DNA of 64,000 nucleotides from Allodiplogaster sudhausi (taxonomy: Eukaryota > Nematoda > Chromadorea > Rhabditida > Diplogasteridae), in contig CALZFC010000006.1 in assembly GCA_945643635.1 (NCBI GenBank), forward strand, positions 8,883,501 to 8,947,500, written 5' to 3'. Shown piece by piece: positions 32,208-46,241 of the stretch (its first letter is position 1; each line of letters begins with the position of its first letter). The translations under genes were made by a program, and so were the position numbers. The notes beneath the pieces were generated by a model. That model had not been told where the DNA came from, ran no database searches, and was given only the letters and a program-made list of their open reading frames with translations.

Positions 32208-35200
32208 TACGGCCGATTGTAGAGCTCTTCGATCGGCGTGTTCTGGTGCACGACGTAGTACCACCAGTAGATGGCATTGAAGAGGAGGAAGGAGATCGGG
32301 AAGAGATAGCGGCACACCTTGTCGATCTTGAGCGCGAAGCGAGAGTTGGTCTTTGACATCTGAAGCGTGCTCTGCTTTGCGGGATTCAGGGGCGAAAAGG
32401 CAATATTTTCCAGCAAAAATTTCACAGTAAAAAAAAATAAAAAATAAAAATAGTTGCTTTAAAGGACCACGATCACCGAAAACTAATTAATGAATAGCCG
32501 CGTCTGCCGTGAAAGCCGGCGCTCTACTGGCGTTCAATAAAGCAGATCGCACAGATGAGCTGCGTGAACATATGTATGTATGTAGCATGCATGAAAGGGA
32601 GTGCGAGCGGCCGGGGCTGTTTGGAATATCACACAACTTTTCGGTGATGTTCCTCCTTGAAATAAAAAAAAGTCGAACAGCAAAATGCTCTTACACAAGC
32701 ATAATACGTCGCCGTGTTAGCCTGGAATCCTGCGACGCTCTTCTTACGCGTGGTTTGATCTCCCGAATTGCTCGGTCGCCCATTTCCGGTGCTGCTTCTA
32801 CCGTGGCTGCCTGTTCGTGGATTCCGATTCGTCGATGCGCCACCATTTCCGTTGCTTGCGGTGGCTGTCGCCAGAACGGCGTAGTCGTCTTCCGAGTCGG
32901 TGAAGCCGTTGGCGAAGATCGATGAGTACTGTAGAGAGTACTGTAGGTTCAAGCAATATGCAAATTCAGTGGCTTTCGTCAGTACTAGTAGAAAATGTGG
33001 AGTACATAAATGATGCCCAAAAGTAATTGAATGGAGATTATTACTATTCCTACAATGGCTTTGGAGAATACGAAGAAATAGTGCCTTTTCAGTACCCAGT
33101 TCAACAAGGGTTTAAGTAATATTGGAATAGAATAGTAGTAACTCTGCAACACTGAGATCGTTCCAAGAATATTTTTGAGACTACAACATCCCTCCCCCCT
33201 CCCTTAATCTCTCTCTAGTAGCACCTATACAGACGACATTTTTCATTCTTATACTTGTGCTGTCACATCGAAATTTTAATTTCGTGTATGATCAATAAAT
33301 AAATAAATAAACACCCACTCTTAAGTGCACTGACCTTCTTATGGGGCGTGCGCCTTCGTCTCGTAGACGGAGTGACGTTCTCGTAGAAGGAAGTCTGAGA
33401 AATTCGCTCGACGGCACTCCCTCACAAAAGAACTCATATAAAGCTACTTTTTTTATCCATAGTAAAAGGAGAAAAGTTTTGAGTAAATATTAAAGAGGAT
33501 AAAAATCAGAATAAAAAAGGTATTTTGAAATATAATGAAGAATAACTCACCTCTCCCTGGCGAGTCATCGTCCACAAATGCAATGTGCTCCTCTCTTTCC
33601 GCAGTCTTCTCGCTTAGATCAGCGCCATAATCCAACTCATCCACGGGCGTCTCGGCGATTAGACCACGGCCGTTGCTGTCTGGAAGGGGTGAGTGATGGA
33701 GAGAGGAAGATAGAGAGGGAGCGAGAGCGGACGAGGACACGGGAAAGGATAAGAGAATTCGAATGCGAGAGGGAAACAGAGCTGAAATAGAGAGAAAACA
33801 GAGTTATAGATATTTATAGGGAAGTCATAGAATAAATGGATCAGAGAATCGGTTATTCTATTGATACATTTAATATAATCAATTCCTAATTAATTAAAGA
33901 TTACTCGAGTCATGCGTCGCGAGAGAAGTCTTCGGGCCTCCGTTCTGCTGCACTCGCTCGTAGCCGCCGCGATATCGGAGGGGAGGAGAGCCGGGGGTCT
34001 GCGAGAGTATTATATAAATACATAATATGTATGTATGTACATAGCTACATATTTACATTAGCTAATTATTATTTTATTTATTATACATTACTGTTTATTT
34101 TTTCATGCCATTTTTTAGATCGTTTGTTGACCATGAGAGGAACGAACCCTTGCCGAGTCGGTGAGCTTGTAGATAGAGGGTTCGAAGTCGTCGGTGTCCT
34201 TCGAGCGGCGGTATTGGTGGACGACGTTTCGATCGTAGACGCTGCGGAGCTCTTCAAATAATTTTTCCAGGTAAGTTTGTATATTTTTAAAACACTTTTT
34301 ATACTTTATATTTTTATCTTTGTATACACTGTAAACATTCTTTGTCTACATACAATTAGGTATATTGTATACTCTCGGCCAGGCTGAAGAGAGAAAGATG
34401 CGAAAAGGAAATAAATATCTTGCTTACGAGGCGACGTCGCGAACGTCTTGGAGATGTGGTCGTACTTCTCGGCTTTCCTCATGTAGCTGTTGATCAGCGC
34501 AAACTCAATCAGGGCGCAGAAGACGAAGAACATACACGCTACAAGAGAAATTGTTGAAAAGATAACAAAAAAGTCCACCTAAATATAAAGCCAAAACGCG
34601 ACACAAATATAAACTTGCGCGCGAGAAATATTTCACCGCAAAATTCTCTAAATTATTTAAATAAGCACTATAATAATATACAGCCATCTGACAAAAGTAA
34701 TAAGTTGATCATAAAATAATAGCTGACCTCCGAACCAAAGATCGATTGCCTTGGCGTAGCTAACTTGCGGCAGTCCGAAGCGGAGGCCATTGCCCTATTA
34801 GAGATTGGAGCGAAATTATAGATAAAAAAATACATACACATATTCCCCAGTTTCAAACCCAACATATAAATCAATACTTTTTTTCTTAAGTGTTCTTTAA
34901 ACTGCTTAATGTATATTCCGTAGTCTTGATTTACTTAATTTAGTGTGATATTGATTCTCTAAGAGTGGGGGGGGGGGTGCTGAATATCGGAGTGAAACTT
35001 ACAAGTGTCGTTAGAGAGACGAGGGTAGTGAAGCTGAGCGTCACGCGAGCAGGCACGGCTGAGATATTAATTAACAGCTAAATTATTATTCAGAGCCTTT
35101 ACATTTTTTTTTAAAAATATTTTTCATTTTTTATTGAAAACGAAAATAATTCATTCACCTTTCGTCTAGTAACAATTTCAATGCGAGCAAACCATATTTA

Positions 35201-38099
35201 TTACCAGCACGCCCTATTTGTAACAGGTGATTTTGAAAGCCGTGCCCGAAATGAAAAGGATTATAGCGAAGGCTTCTTGTGTTACATCGACCTTTCAGTT
35301 GAATTGTAAGTGAAATAAACAATGAGCAATTAGACTAGCGATAAAGTTTAGAAATGCTGAAGATAGAGACCATCCGCACCTCTCCGGTCGATCCAGAAGG
35401 AGACCCACGAGATCATGACGATGAGCCCGGTGGGGATGTAGCTCTGCACGAGGTTGTAGCCGATCGAGCGAGACAGGAAGATGTTCCCGACCAGGCACGA
35501 GAAGTTGCCTAAGAATGCTAGACGCTTACGACAAATTTTAATTAAATAATACATACATATGTCTACTCTGTTACGACAAAAGAATTAGAATTGCTGTAAA
35601 AATTGCGACTTATGATCTTTAATCTTGTAAATATCTTTTAATGCAAATTCGACAAACTACTACCCAACAGGCGCAATTTATAAGCACGATCATTTAAGCA
35701 GACATTCTTGGATAAAAGCACCATGATCAATTTTCGTTTACACTTGCCAATCTTATGCGAGCCCTCGGTGAGCGCGTATCGATACGTGCCGTTGCAGTAG
35801 CCCTTAATTAATTATCGCTACATCTCATTACAAATAGCTAAGCATGCAAATACATTTCATATAATTAGAATGCATTTTTTTTAATATAAAAAATATAAAA
35901 TCAAAATACAAACCTCGGTGACATTTGTGATCGCAAACTCGGGAAGACCGATCTCCGGGTTGTAGCGAATGGGATTCATTGAGAACCAGTGCACGTCCAC
36001 TTCGTCGGCGACGTGGGCGTCTGAGAATACAGAGATTAGAGGCAGGGAAGATAAAGGGACAGAGAGAGATAGAGAGAGAGGAAGAGAAGAGACAGAGAAA
36101 GATAGAGAGAGAGCCGGATAAAGGCAAGCGGGAGAGATATGGAATGGAACCATAAGAATGAAATATTTTAAAGGTGCAAGCAAATGTCAAGGTATGTATG
36201 TATGTATGTGGTTTTGTTGTGGTCGCTGCCATTAAAAAAAATTAAGGATTGAATACCCTTGGCGATTAACTCGGGTATGTAGAGATGTGAGACTAACAGC
36301 TGAGTACTCGAATGTAGCATCGCTGCTTGTCCATCGGGTAGTTGACGAGCTGGAGCGAGCACGAGATCGAGCAGGTCGCCCTGGAGACAAAATTGTTCAG
36401 CTCGCCGGAAGACAAAATTGTTCGAGCATCGAAGAAAAAATTGTTCGAGCATCGAAAAGAAAATTGTTCGCGCATCACGAAATTAAAAAGTCCATTATTT
36501 TCTCCTTTCCAGAAACTCAGAAAAAGTGAGCTCAAATAGGAAATATTAACAATAAGTTGGCAAACAGATTATTTTTATAGCGAGCCATAAGGCCTCTAGG
36601 AAGAAGAAGAAGTGCAACTGTGCATTAAAAAATTAAACTGGCAGCTTCCATAAAGCTTACTTTTAAGTATAGCAATTTTTTTTTTTACATCTTCTCGACC
36701 TGCATGAGTAGGCGACCGTTCCGTCGCGGGCCACGAACATGTTGAAGTTGGGCACCGTGACGTCTTGGAATTGTGCTTGCCGCGCGTTCGCAAAGTACAG
36801 ATCAGGTAGCCTGAATCAGGGAAGGGTCCTTAGACGTTTTTACTGTAGCCAGCTCATCGCTTTCTCTTCTAATCATTTCTATTTGATCTTTCATGAATTT
36901 GTCTATCTCCCTTATTTTCTCTCTCTATCCTTTCTCTCTCTCTCTCCCCCTCTCTCTCTCCCCCTCTCTCTCTCTGTCTCTCTCTCTCTGTCTCTCTCTC
37001 TCTGTCTCTCTCTCTGTCTCTCTCTCTCCATACCACATCTGCTGTCGTATACTGTCGTCATGGACGAGCACATGCGATGTTCGATTGTGCGCGAGTCTCG
37101 CGTCCCGCCACGACATGTACACGTAGAGGTCGACGTCGAAGGACTACAATATATTATAAACTTACTTCAGAATTTATCCTGCTATCAAATACTTGATGAG
37201 CCTATTACATTTTGAGCGAATTGCAAACCACCGGGTATTTTATTCTTTATTTATAAAGATTTTCTTCGAATTCAGCATATGTACAGTGATGTACTGCCAA
37301 AATGGCCGATTTGGACCGCTGCGCGCGCAATATTCCAATCAGCACGCAAGTCGTAGCTCGTTGGGAAGTAAACTATATGAAAAGATCTTTATATATTTAG
37401 AATCGTCTTGTTTTTCCACATCCAGCACACAATAATTGAGGGTAAGGTTGCCATGTTTTGAGGGTTAAAATAAGGCTAAAACATTAGAGCTCGGCGCCAT
37501 AGCAAAACTTCAAAATCATGTTACTCCCTTCCAAATCATATTTGGGATGAAGTAATAGTTGTGCTGTATGTGGAATTTCATCTACTTTTCAAGGAAAAAA
37601 GAATTGACGTTGTTCAAGATGTTTGCACTGAGATATTTGATGGGCGCTGATTGGAACATATCGGCCATTTTGGAGGAACATCACTGTATGTATATATTTT
37701 TTCAGCAGATATGAGTTCACTTACTGTGAGTCCAAAGAAGCATCTTATATATGAGATACATACAAATACATTTTTTATAAAAAGAAAACATAAATAATTT
37801 CCATTTAAATTTAGTCACTTCAATAAAAAAAATTTCCCTTTTGTCATAGCTATTCATGGAAATGAGGCGGAAAACGCCTCGTGCGAACCATTTCCGTCGA
37901 CCGGAAATTGCCGATGCTCTCGAGGTAAAAGCCGATGTGCACCTGAGTGAAGAGTGAGTAGTGGCTTTCAATTATTCAGAGGGAGCCTCAGCTTACTTTT
38001 TTTTGAATTTTCGTTACTTTCGCATAATATCCAAAAACAATTGTTTCCAACAGTTCCGATATGCTCTCTCTCTCTCCCTTCTATGTCTCTCTCTGCCTT

Positions 38100-38134
<35 letters not shown>

Positions 38135-38599
38135 TTGCAGTTCTCTCTCCCATCCCTCTCTACTTCACTTCTTTCTTGTCGTCTCGCCTGACTTCGCCCT
38201 CTAACATGTAACGGGTCGTCTGGTCTCTTCGGATCATTGCGTGGCCTTGACTTGGCGCTATTCGTGATGACGTCATCGATCGACAACGACTCTGCCACGC
38301 CGACCACGGAGGCCCTACAAGGATCGATACACATGAAATATATTTATTAGAAAGTCTTTTTTCTTAATGTTCCATATCAAAATTGTAAAAGTGTTTGAAT
38401 GATAATTTTTGTAAAACCACTTGATTCCGTAAAAACTTAGCCAAAAAGAAAATGCCTTTTTTTGTTTTTGAAGTGGAAAAAGTGTTACTTGCGTACTCGT
38501 GGCAATTCAATATCCTTGCATTTGTCAAAGGAGTGGAGAGAGAAAGCGAAAGAAAAAGAGAAAGAGTGTGCTGAAGAGGGAGTGCGATCGAAAGAGTGT

Positions 38600-38648
<49 letters not shown>

Positions 38649-39271
38649 CGAATAAGAGACCGAGAAAAACACATAGCGTGGAGACAGATGTCGATAAGGC
38701 GCAAAATGTGTTGAGGCAACTGTACTTTTTTTCAGAAACCTATCTTAGTTTGTCACTATTTTCATGGACAATCGCCCTCTCCTGTTTCCGTTCGCCTTCA
38801 AGATAGTTCATGAGATCTTTCAACTTCCTTCCGCGTTCTACGGAACAATTATGTTTAATTGTTTCAAAAACATGTTTTTCCATGCTCATTTCTATCCATT
38901 TCCTTTAGTCATTTAATCGTAAATTGAACCAAAAATACATTTATAAATACAACAAATTTTCATAACTAATACGTTTGTATATATGAACAAGCATTCATCT
39001 CATTGATATTCTACCTCCACTCTCTTTCTCATTCTTTATGAATTCTCTGCTTCTCTCTCTACTCTCAGTCTTTGTTTCTCTTTCCCTCACTCTCACTCTC
39101 TGCTTCTCTCTCTACTTTCATTCTCTATTTCTCTCTCCCTCACTCTCACTCTCTGCTTCTCTCACTTCGGTTATGCAAATGTAAATGGGGGGTGCTTCAT
39201 GCGAACCCAATGAGAATGAGCAGCCGCAGATGACGTGGCTGAAGAAGCGCAGAAAGAGGAAAAGTCAGCAT
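32208..39271 (-). CDS. Cys-loop ligand-gated anion channel subunit (GABA-A/GlyR/GluCl-like)
   Basis: Pentameric neurotransmitter-gated chloride channel subunit of the plasma membrane, about 600 residues in 18 exons. Exon 1 (39271-39207) and exon 2 (38314-38206) give a signal peptide ([18 protein letters not shown]). Binding-domain exons carry [46 protein letters not shown] and the 13-residue Cys-loop [16 protein letters not shown] second Cys pair (GYCNGTYRY ... NFSC), typical of GlyR/GluCl-type subunits, follows. M1 is [21 protein letters not shown]1-M2 has the PAR motif ([18 protein letters not shown]), which marks anion selectivity. M3 is [18 protein letters not shown], and M4 lies in the last exon ([19 protein letters not shown]). 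Splice phases agree except one loop junction near 33.4-33.55 kb. Two introns use GC donors. The ligand cannot be named. Confidence 0.92.
32463..32657. mobile_element. Short TTAA-associated MITE in last intron of the receptor gene
   Basis: Left TTAA (32459-32462), then AGGACCACGATCACCGAAAA. The right end TTTTCGGTGATGTTCCTCCT is followed by TTGA, a decayed TTAA. Termini resemble those of the 27811-28305 element. Confidence 0.55.
36935..37028. repeat. (CT)n microsatellite in receptor intron
   Basis: A pyrimidine tract of about 95 bp directly follows the donor of exon 4. Further CT/GA tracts occur in introns at 38060-38160 and 38600-38650. Confidence 0.8.
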
Positions 39272-39274
39272 TCC

Positions 39275-40265
39275 GCCTTGACTATTTCGTCGTTCATCTT
39301 TACCCGGTGAATCGACGAAGACTGCTGTAAATTAATTGTAGACATGTTTTATTTCACTATTTTAAATAACATTTATAATTTTATAAAAAGTAATGGCAAG
39401 CCACTCACATAATAATTGCATGAATTTCGGAAATAAACAATGAATATTCGCGAAAATCACAAAATGACTGTTCATGTTTTTTTTAAACGATGAAAATGTT
39501 TTAAGGAATAAAAGATAGAGTACAATTAATGAACGATCCCTTTAATTTCACGCTCTCTCTCTCTCTATCTCTATACTCTCTTTATTCTGTTTCTATATCG
39601 AGCTCTCTCTTTTTACTCTCTTTATCTCTCTTTCTCTCTCTTTTATTCCCTCTCACTCTTCCTCTCCCCTCTTTCTCATAATAGTCTTTTCTCTTTCAGC
39701 TCTTAGATTTCGAATGAGTAATGAAAGTGATTACAAGGAAACATGGTTTACGCTGATAATTTGATTTCGACGCTCAATTTCGCAAGGATTCTGACATGAT
39801 CTAATTGTAAAATCATGAAGAAGCCTGAAAACTGATGGAGGAGCAGAGAAGACTATCGAAGAATAGAGACATAAGTAAACGGAGAACGAGCAGACTTGTA
39901 GGTAAAGACATCCATGCAGTGAAGACTGAAAGACATAAAAAGAATTTTAAGTGCCCTTCAGGGAGTTCTGAAAGCCGTTAAAGCGGTTTTTATGTAAATT
40001 TATATTCTAGAGCACCCATAACTTGAATTTCGAATAGTATTATGGCAAATTCCGTGCCTGAAGCCGCGTCATATTCGATTAATAGATACATATTGTTCGC
40101 TGTAAATACCTACGTTTTCTAGAAGAACGACAATAAGAATTAAAATGCATGAAATCTCCTAAACAAGCATTGGGCAAGGATCAAATAAGGAATGCAAGGT
40201 GTGAATGGGAATAAATTGGATCAAATACTTCGCCTCTCTTTCTCTCATACGCCAACACTCATTAC
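39275..40265. other. Upstream region of the receptor gene
   Basis: Contains pyrimidine tracts at 39550-39690 and otherwise unremarkable AT-rich sequence. It may hold the receptor promoter. No specific site can be supported. Confidence 0.4.
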
Positions 40266-40268
40266 TTA

Positions 40269-42014
40269 CATATGACGCGATTTGCGAGAGAATCAAAATT
40301 AATCAAAAGGGCTGGGGTCCTAGAAAAATCATCATCTCCGATTTTGCTTAAAAGTTGTTTCTAGGTAAAGTTAGACCCGCAGAATCGAATGGGATGGGTC
40401 TTGGAGCCTAAAAAATTCATTTTAAAAAGTTATGAAGAATTGAAAAACTGCGCATCTTTTTGAGGTGATCGAGTAAGGCGCATGTTTATGAACATTTCTC
40501 TGCGCACAGTAAAGTAATCTGAGTGAAAATGTTAATGTAGATAGAAAAGATATTGCTTATTTAAAGTTTCAAAACAGAATTTAAAAATTTTCAAATATCG
40601 ATTTTTTACGTGCTCTCAAACTCAATGAGGAATGTACATGTTATAATACAATTTACACCGACAGTTTTGTATGTATCGTATAGAGCATAAAATTGGCTTT
40701 CGAATGATATATAGGGAGTTTCATTTCGACGAACTAGGCGGCTTTTCTATACGTTTAGATCATGCGCTACAGTGAAAACTGGCGCAGAATCGCGTCGCGC
40801 CGCGATTCTGCGCCAGTTTTCACTGCTGCACATGACCTTCAAATATCAATTTTCTATATATCTAATGATATTCTGTTTTTGATCTTTATTTTTCCTTTTT
40901 TTTAACGATTAAGCTCATTTTTGAGCAAAAACGCACTTTTCGACCACATATTAACGAATTCACTCATCTCCACAAAAGGAGACCTAGTTGACATGAAAGT
41001 CCGTTAAATTAGCTACAAAATAACATCCTTGAAACTGAAATTAAATGTAGATATTTCTCGCAAGAAATCGAAAAGCGACTCAAACCAGATATAAAACTAT
41101 GTAAATACACCAATTCGCCAGATTCACCACGGATGTCGAATTCGAATATTCCAATTTACACATTCGAATATTCTAATTCACGCGGTGAAAATCTGGTGAC
41201 TTGGTGTATTTACATAGTTTATAGATGGTTTGAGTCGCTTTTCGATTTGTTGCGAGAAATAGCTACATTTAATTTTAGTGTCAAGAATGTTATTTTGTAG
41301 CTAATTTAACGGACTTTCATGTGAACTAGGTCTCATTTTGTGGTGATGAGTGAATTCGTTAATATTTGGTCGAAAAGTGCATTTTTTGTTCAAAAATGAG
41401 CTTAATCGTTTCATAAAAGTAAAAAGAAAGATCACAAACAAAATATCACTAGATATATAGAAAATCGCTATTTGAATGCGACCAATATCGCGTCGCCCCG
41501 CGATTCTGCACCAGTTTTCACTGTTGCGCATGACCTAAACGCATAGAAAACCCGCCTAGTTCGTCGAAATAAAACTCCTTATATATCATTCGAAAGCCAA
41601 TTTTATGCTCTATACGATACATATAAAACTGACGGTGTAAATTGTAATATAACATGTACATTCCTCATTGAGTTTGAGAGCACGTAAAAAATTGATATTT
41701 AAAAATTTTCAAATTTTGTTTTGACAATTTAAATAAGCAATATCTTTTCTATCTACAATAACATTTTCACGTAGATTGCTTAACTGTGCGCGGAGAAATG
41801 TTCATAAACATGCGCCTTACTCGATCACCTCAAAAAAATGCGCAGTTTTTCAATTCTTCATAACTTTTTAAAATGATTTTTTTAGGCTCCAAGACCAATC
41901 CCATTCGATTTTGCGGGTCTAACTTTACCTATAAACAACTTTTAAGCAAAATCGGAGATGATGATTTTTCTAGGGCCCCGAGCATTTTGCTTCTCTCGCA
42001 AATCGCGTCATATG
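40269..42014. mobile_element. Large foldback element (CATATGACGCG termini, TA-flanked), 1.75 kb
   Basis: Two arms of about 860 bp are reverse complements with scattered differences, meeting near 41155. Ends are CATATGACGCGATTTGCGAG and inverse, bordered by TA on both sides (40267-40268, 42015-42016), as expected for Tc1/mariner-type targeting. Inside each arm is a smaller palindrome. No transposase ORF. Confidence 0.85.
40770..40825. repeat. Perfect 25-bp hairpin inside the foldback
   Basis: CAGTGAAAACTGGCGCAGAA (40770 on, to 40794) pairs perfectly with 40801-40825 around a 6-base loop TCGCGC. The mirrored position in the other arm (about 41490-41520) has kept only one half in good order. 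Confidence 0.85.
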
Positions 42015-42019
42015 TAGTT

Positions 42020-42192
42020 CTGTCAATCCATCCTACGCCATTTCAATTGCCCGTTTAGCCAGCAGCGATGCCTTGAATATAGCCGCAGGCGTTGGAGGTG
42101 GATGGAGGAGTGGAGAGAGTGCGAGAAGGCAGGGGGAAAGTGAAAGAGTAAGCGAGACGGAAAGGGAACGACCAGGGAAAATATAGAGGGCA

Positions 42193-42237
<45 letters not shown>

Positions 42238-44546
42238 GCGAGTTAGAGATAGGGAGAGATGGAGGAAAAAACCAAGAGAGAGAGCATGGAAGAGCGCGAC
42301 CGAGAGAGTGAGTGAGACAGAGAGAGAAGGAGAAGACGAGAGAGAAATAGAGAGAGAAAGAGAGTGAGGAAGAGATCGAGAGAGAGAGATAAAAAGAGAG
42401 ATATAAGTGGAGACTGAGGCAGGGGAGAAAGAGAGAGAGAGAGAAAGAGATCGAGATAGAGAGAGAAAGAAATTGTGAAAAAGAGAGAAAGAGAGAGTGA
42501 GAGAGAGAGAAAGAGAGAGAAAAAAATAAAAGGGTGCGCTTTTTCGTTTTGACAGGTCTACGCATGTGCAAAAGAAAATAATATGGTATTAGTGCATGAA
42601 GAAATAGCAGAGTCCTGACGGCATATCAAAGCTGCGAAATACTCTCTTTTTATGACGAAAACATCACAATCCTTTTTAACGTTTAGCGAAGAAATAATTA
42701 TATTCAGCCAAGGTCATGGCTATTTTTCTGATGGATCACTGATTGCGAGTCGAGTGTGACCTTGACATTTCCTTATTTTATAGTACTTGCATCTATGTAA
42801 GTTCGCAAGAACATGCACAGCGGCGACCAAAATTGCTTAGCCATCTTGGTCGTGATAAAGTTACCAAAGGACAAATACAGATTTGTAGCCAGCAATGACG
42901 AGGGAAGACAAAAATTCAGCAAGGAAGAAATTACGGCTCATAATTGCTGCTCTCTACATGTTCTACCTCGAACAATTTCGTATGCTTTACGGATAACATA
43001 AAGTACACAAGCTCTTCAAACACACAATTGTCACAACACTTTACCGCCAAACCCAGAAAAGAAACATGGCCCTCTGTTTCTTTTTTTTGCCAGAGGGCAT
43101 CTGAGATTGGGAGGGAAAGAGAAGAGTGTGGGAATGACATCCGGGGCAAGCGCACTCCAGACTGAGATGCTGGCAGACAAAGGCCAGACTCTATCTCTTT
43201 CCTACTCTCTCTCTACTCTCTATACTTCCTCTCTCGCTCGCTCTTCCTCTTTCGTTAATCATCTTTCCAGCTTTTTTCTCTCCTTCTCCTCTTGATCTCG
43301 ATTACTATTAGTCTCTTTCTCTCTCTCTATCCTTCTCAAAATATCTCCCTTCATCGCGCCGCTCCCACGGAAACATGTGGCCGACTCATCTGTATCGTCT
43401 TCTTTTTTCGCTGCCAAATTTTTCGCCCTGGCCCACTACATATGTGTAGCCCGCGCATCTTCATTATCTCGCATTCATGCACTCTCCGCATCTCACCTTC
43501 TCTCTCTCTCTCTCTCTCTCCTTCTCTCGCTCTCTCATATTTCCATTTCTCTTTATTTCTTTTCTCATCGCCTCTTTACTCCTTTTCGCCTCTCTCTCTC
43601 TTTCTCTTTCTCTCTCTTCCATCTTCCTTCATTAGAATCCTCTCTCATTAAATTTCGCGAGCATGAAATATGCGCCCTCTGTCTTTGCCAAGGACGACAG
43701 GCATGGAAAGGGCAGAGCCACGAGGAAGAGAGGAAGAGAGAGAAAGATAGAAGATGGCCTGCCACTTCTTCCTCGAAATGGCCTGTTTACATACGGATGA
43801 ACAGAGAGGACATCAACCACTCAAGAAAAGCTTTCCTTCTGCACAAATATTAATTGTGGATTTTACAGGGGGCAGATCCTTTTTAAAAAGTTCAAAGTTG
43901 TATATTCAATTTTCAGCCTAAGCTAAAAATATGGTGTTCTTGTAAGAAGGTCTTTCTCTTCTTAGAGGAAGAAATTATAAAAGGCCAAATGCAACTTTTT
44001 TTTCTCTTCTTTCCCGGGGATTCTATTAAAGTTCCGGCCCGTGTGGTACTTACAATATGCCGAGGCACACTACCCTCTGCCAGAAGACAAACTCGAATTA
44101 AGACTAGGCAAGGAATAGAACTTAACTAATTGTAGCTGGTCATTGAGTGATGAATACCGTATCTACCCAAAAATGATCATAGATTCTGTGTGGATGGAAT
44201 TTGGCCTTGAATCTGATATCACGCATTTGAGCGCCATCTGTAATACAAACATAAAAGATGTTCCTATGAAATATGAGATACAGAAGCTGCAAGCTGACGT
44301 TGGATTTCATCGAAAAAAGGCATGGAAGCAAAGTTCACTGCCCCGGGCCATGTTCGGCAGCCAAAAAGACCTCACCAGGCAAGGGAAAAAGAGTGGTGGC
44401 GTGTGAGAGAGAGTGAGCGAACGGCCCAAAGGGCGAGCTTGCCATTGAGTGAGCGTAGTTATCTATCATTCCTTTTTTTTCTCTTTTTCTCTCCTGTTCT
44501 CTCACTTTTTCTCTGTCTTTTCTACCATTAATCTCTCGCTCTCCCT

Positions 44547-44582
<36 letters not shown>

Positions 44583-46201
44583 ATTACGACACTCCTTTCC
44601 CCATCTCCCTCTTCATCACCGCGAGCCATTTGTATCACCAACTCATGTAAGAAAGGAATGCACTCAAAGAGTTTCGGGAGTTCTTTGCTGACAATGAGAG
44701 TTCTCCAGACAATAAGCAAGGCTGGAAGAGAACACTCTTCCTCTCTCTCTCTCACTCCCGCGCCCTTCTTTCCTTTGTTTTCTCAAGCTCACTTTAATGT
44801 CTGCCTAAGCCTCTATCTTTTTTTCCACTCCATCTCTCGAACCCACTTTATTCTACTCCCCTTCACACTCCTAATGATTTTGTCTAGCAAATGTCTGGCG
44901 GAAGACGTGAGAATCCTTCCCAAGATATTCTTTGCTCGATCCTAGTTTTCTCTTCTTCTTTTGTCATTGCTATCTCCTCTATCTGCATACATTTCTTTCT
45001 CTCTCTCCCTCTCTCTCACTCTCTCACTCTCTCTCTCTCTCTCTTAGCTCTTATTTTCCCACCACGCGGGGGCAGTTGTCAGAAAACTTGCGCCTTCTAT
45101 TATCGGGAACATCTCCGCCGTCATTTTTCGCGCTCAGCCAATTGTGATCTGGTAAGAGTCGTCAGAAGAGCATTCTCTGGACTTCAGGCATGGAAGTCGA
45201 GGAAGAGAAGGAGAGATATAGAGAAAAGTAGAGAGAGATGGGAGAGGGAGAGGGAGCCATATAAATAGAAGCGAATGCAGAGAGAGCGAGACGAGAGAGA
45301 GCGAGAGAGTGAGAGGGAGAGAGAGAGAGAGAAGAAATGGAAGTGAGAGATAAGGAAGAAACGTCCCAAAACGAGCATGTGCTTAAGGGCATATATATAA
45401 ATCCCCCGGGGAACTCCACTTTCTCTCTTATTTTCTTTCCTATATTTCTCTCCCTCTCTAACTTTCGCTCTCTCTCTCTCTTTCCAATGCTCTCTCACTC
45501 GCATCAACATTTTGATGATCTTTAACCTTGATTCCGAGCCAGGGAACTGCGAAAAAGTGTATGATTGCCAATTTGTTCTGCAATAGGAAAAGAACGTGAG
45601 AGGCGAAACTCGTGAAAATTCCAATAGATACAACAAAAAAAAAACTAGCAAAAATATTTAATGTAAAAAAGATTCTCCAATTGATCACTTAATGTTAACT
45701 GTAAACATGAAACTGTAAACACGTAAAATATTGATGTCTAACAATAAAGAAAAAAAGTCAATCGTGATTGACACCGCGGTGGAGATTTGCCAGAATCGTA
45801 AATAATTGCTTGCAAATAAAGTAAAACCGCCGGTGATCGCTTGCAGCTGCAGATGTGATGAAATGATTAGTTTCCATTTCCTTTTGCTTTCTTTGCCCTG
45901 GGTCGACAGCATTGTGCCAGGGCGTTACAGCTTTCGGATTGCTCCTTTTTCACTCTTTTTCTCTGCCCTTCCGCGTCTCTCGCCTGGTCATTTCTCATGC
46001 ATTTCTGGCGTCTTTGGCAGGAAGCCTGTCAACACCGGCCGAGTGCAAGGGGCTTTGTATGACCTCCCCCCCCCCCGTCCATGGTGCTAGGCCCCCGGTG
46101 AAGGGCACGGCGGTGGAGTCGCCGAGAAGCTCGTTCTCTAGACAAGGAAGGGCAAGCAAATGGGAAAGCAACGACTTATTTTGGTCGGGCAGCGAGAGGG
46201 C

Positions 46202-46241
<40 letters not shown>

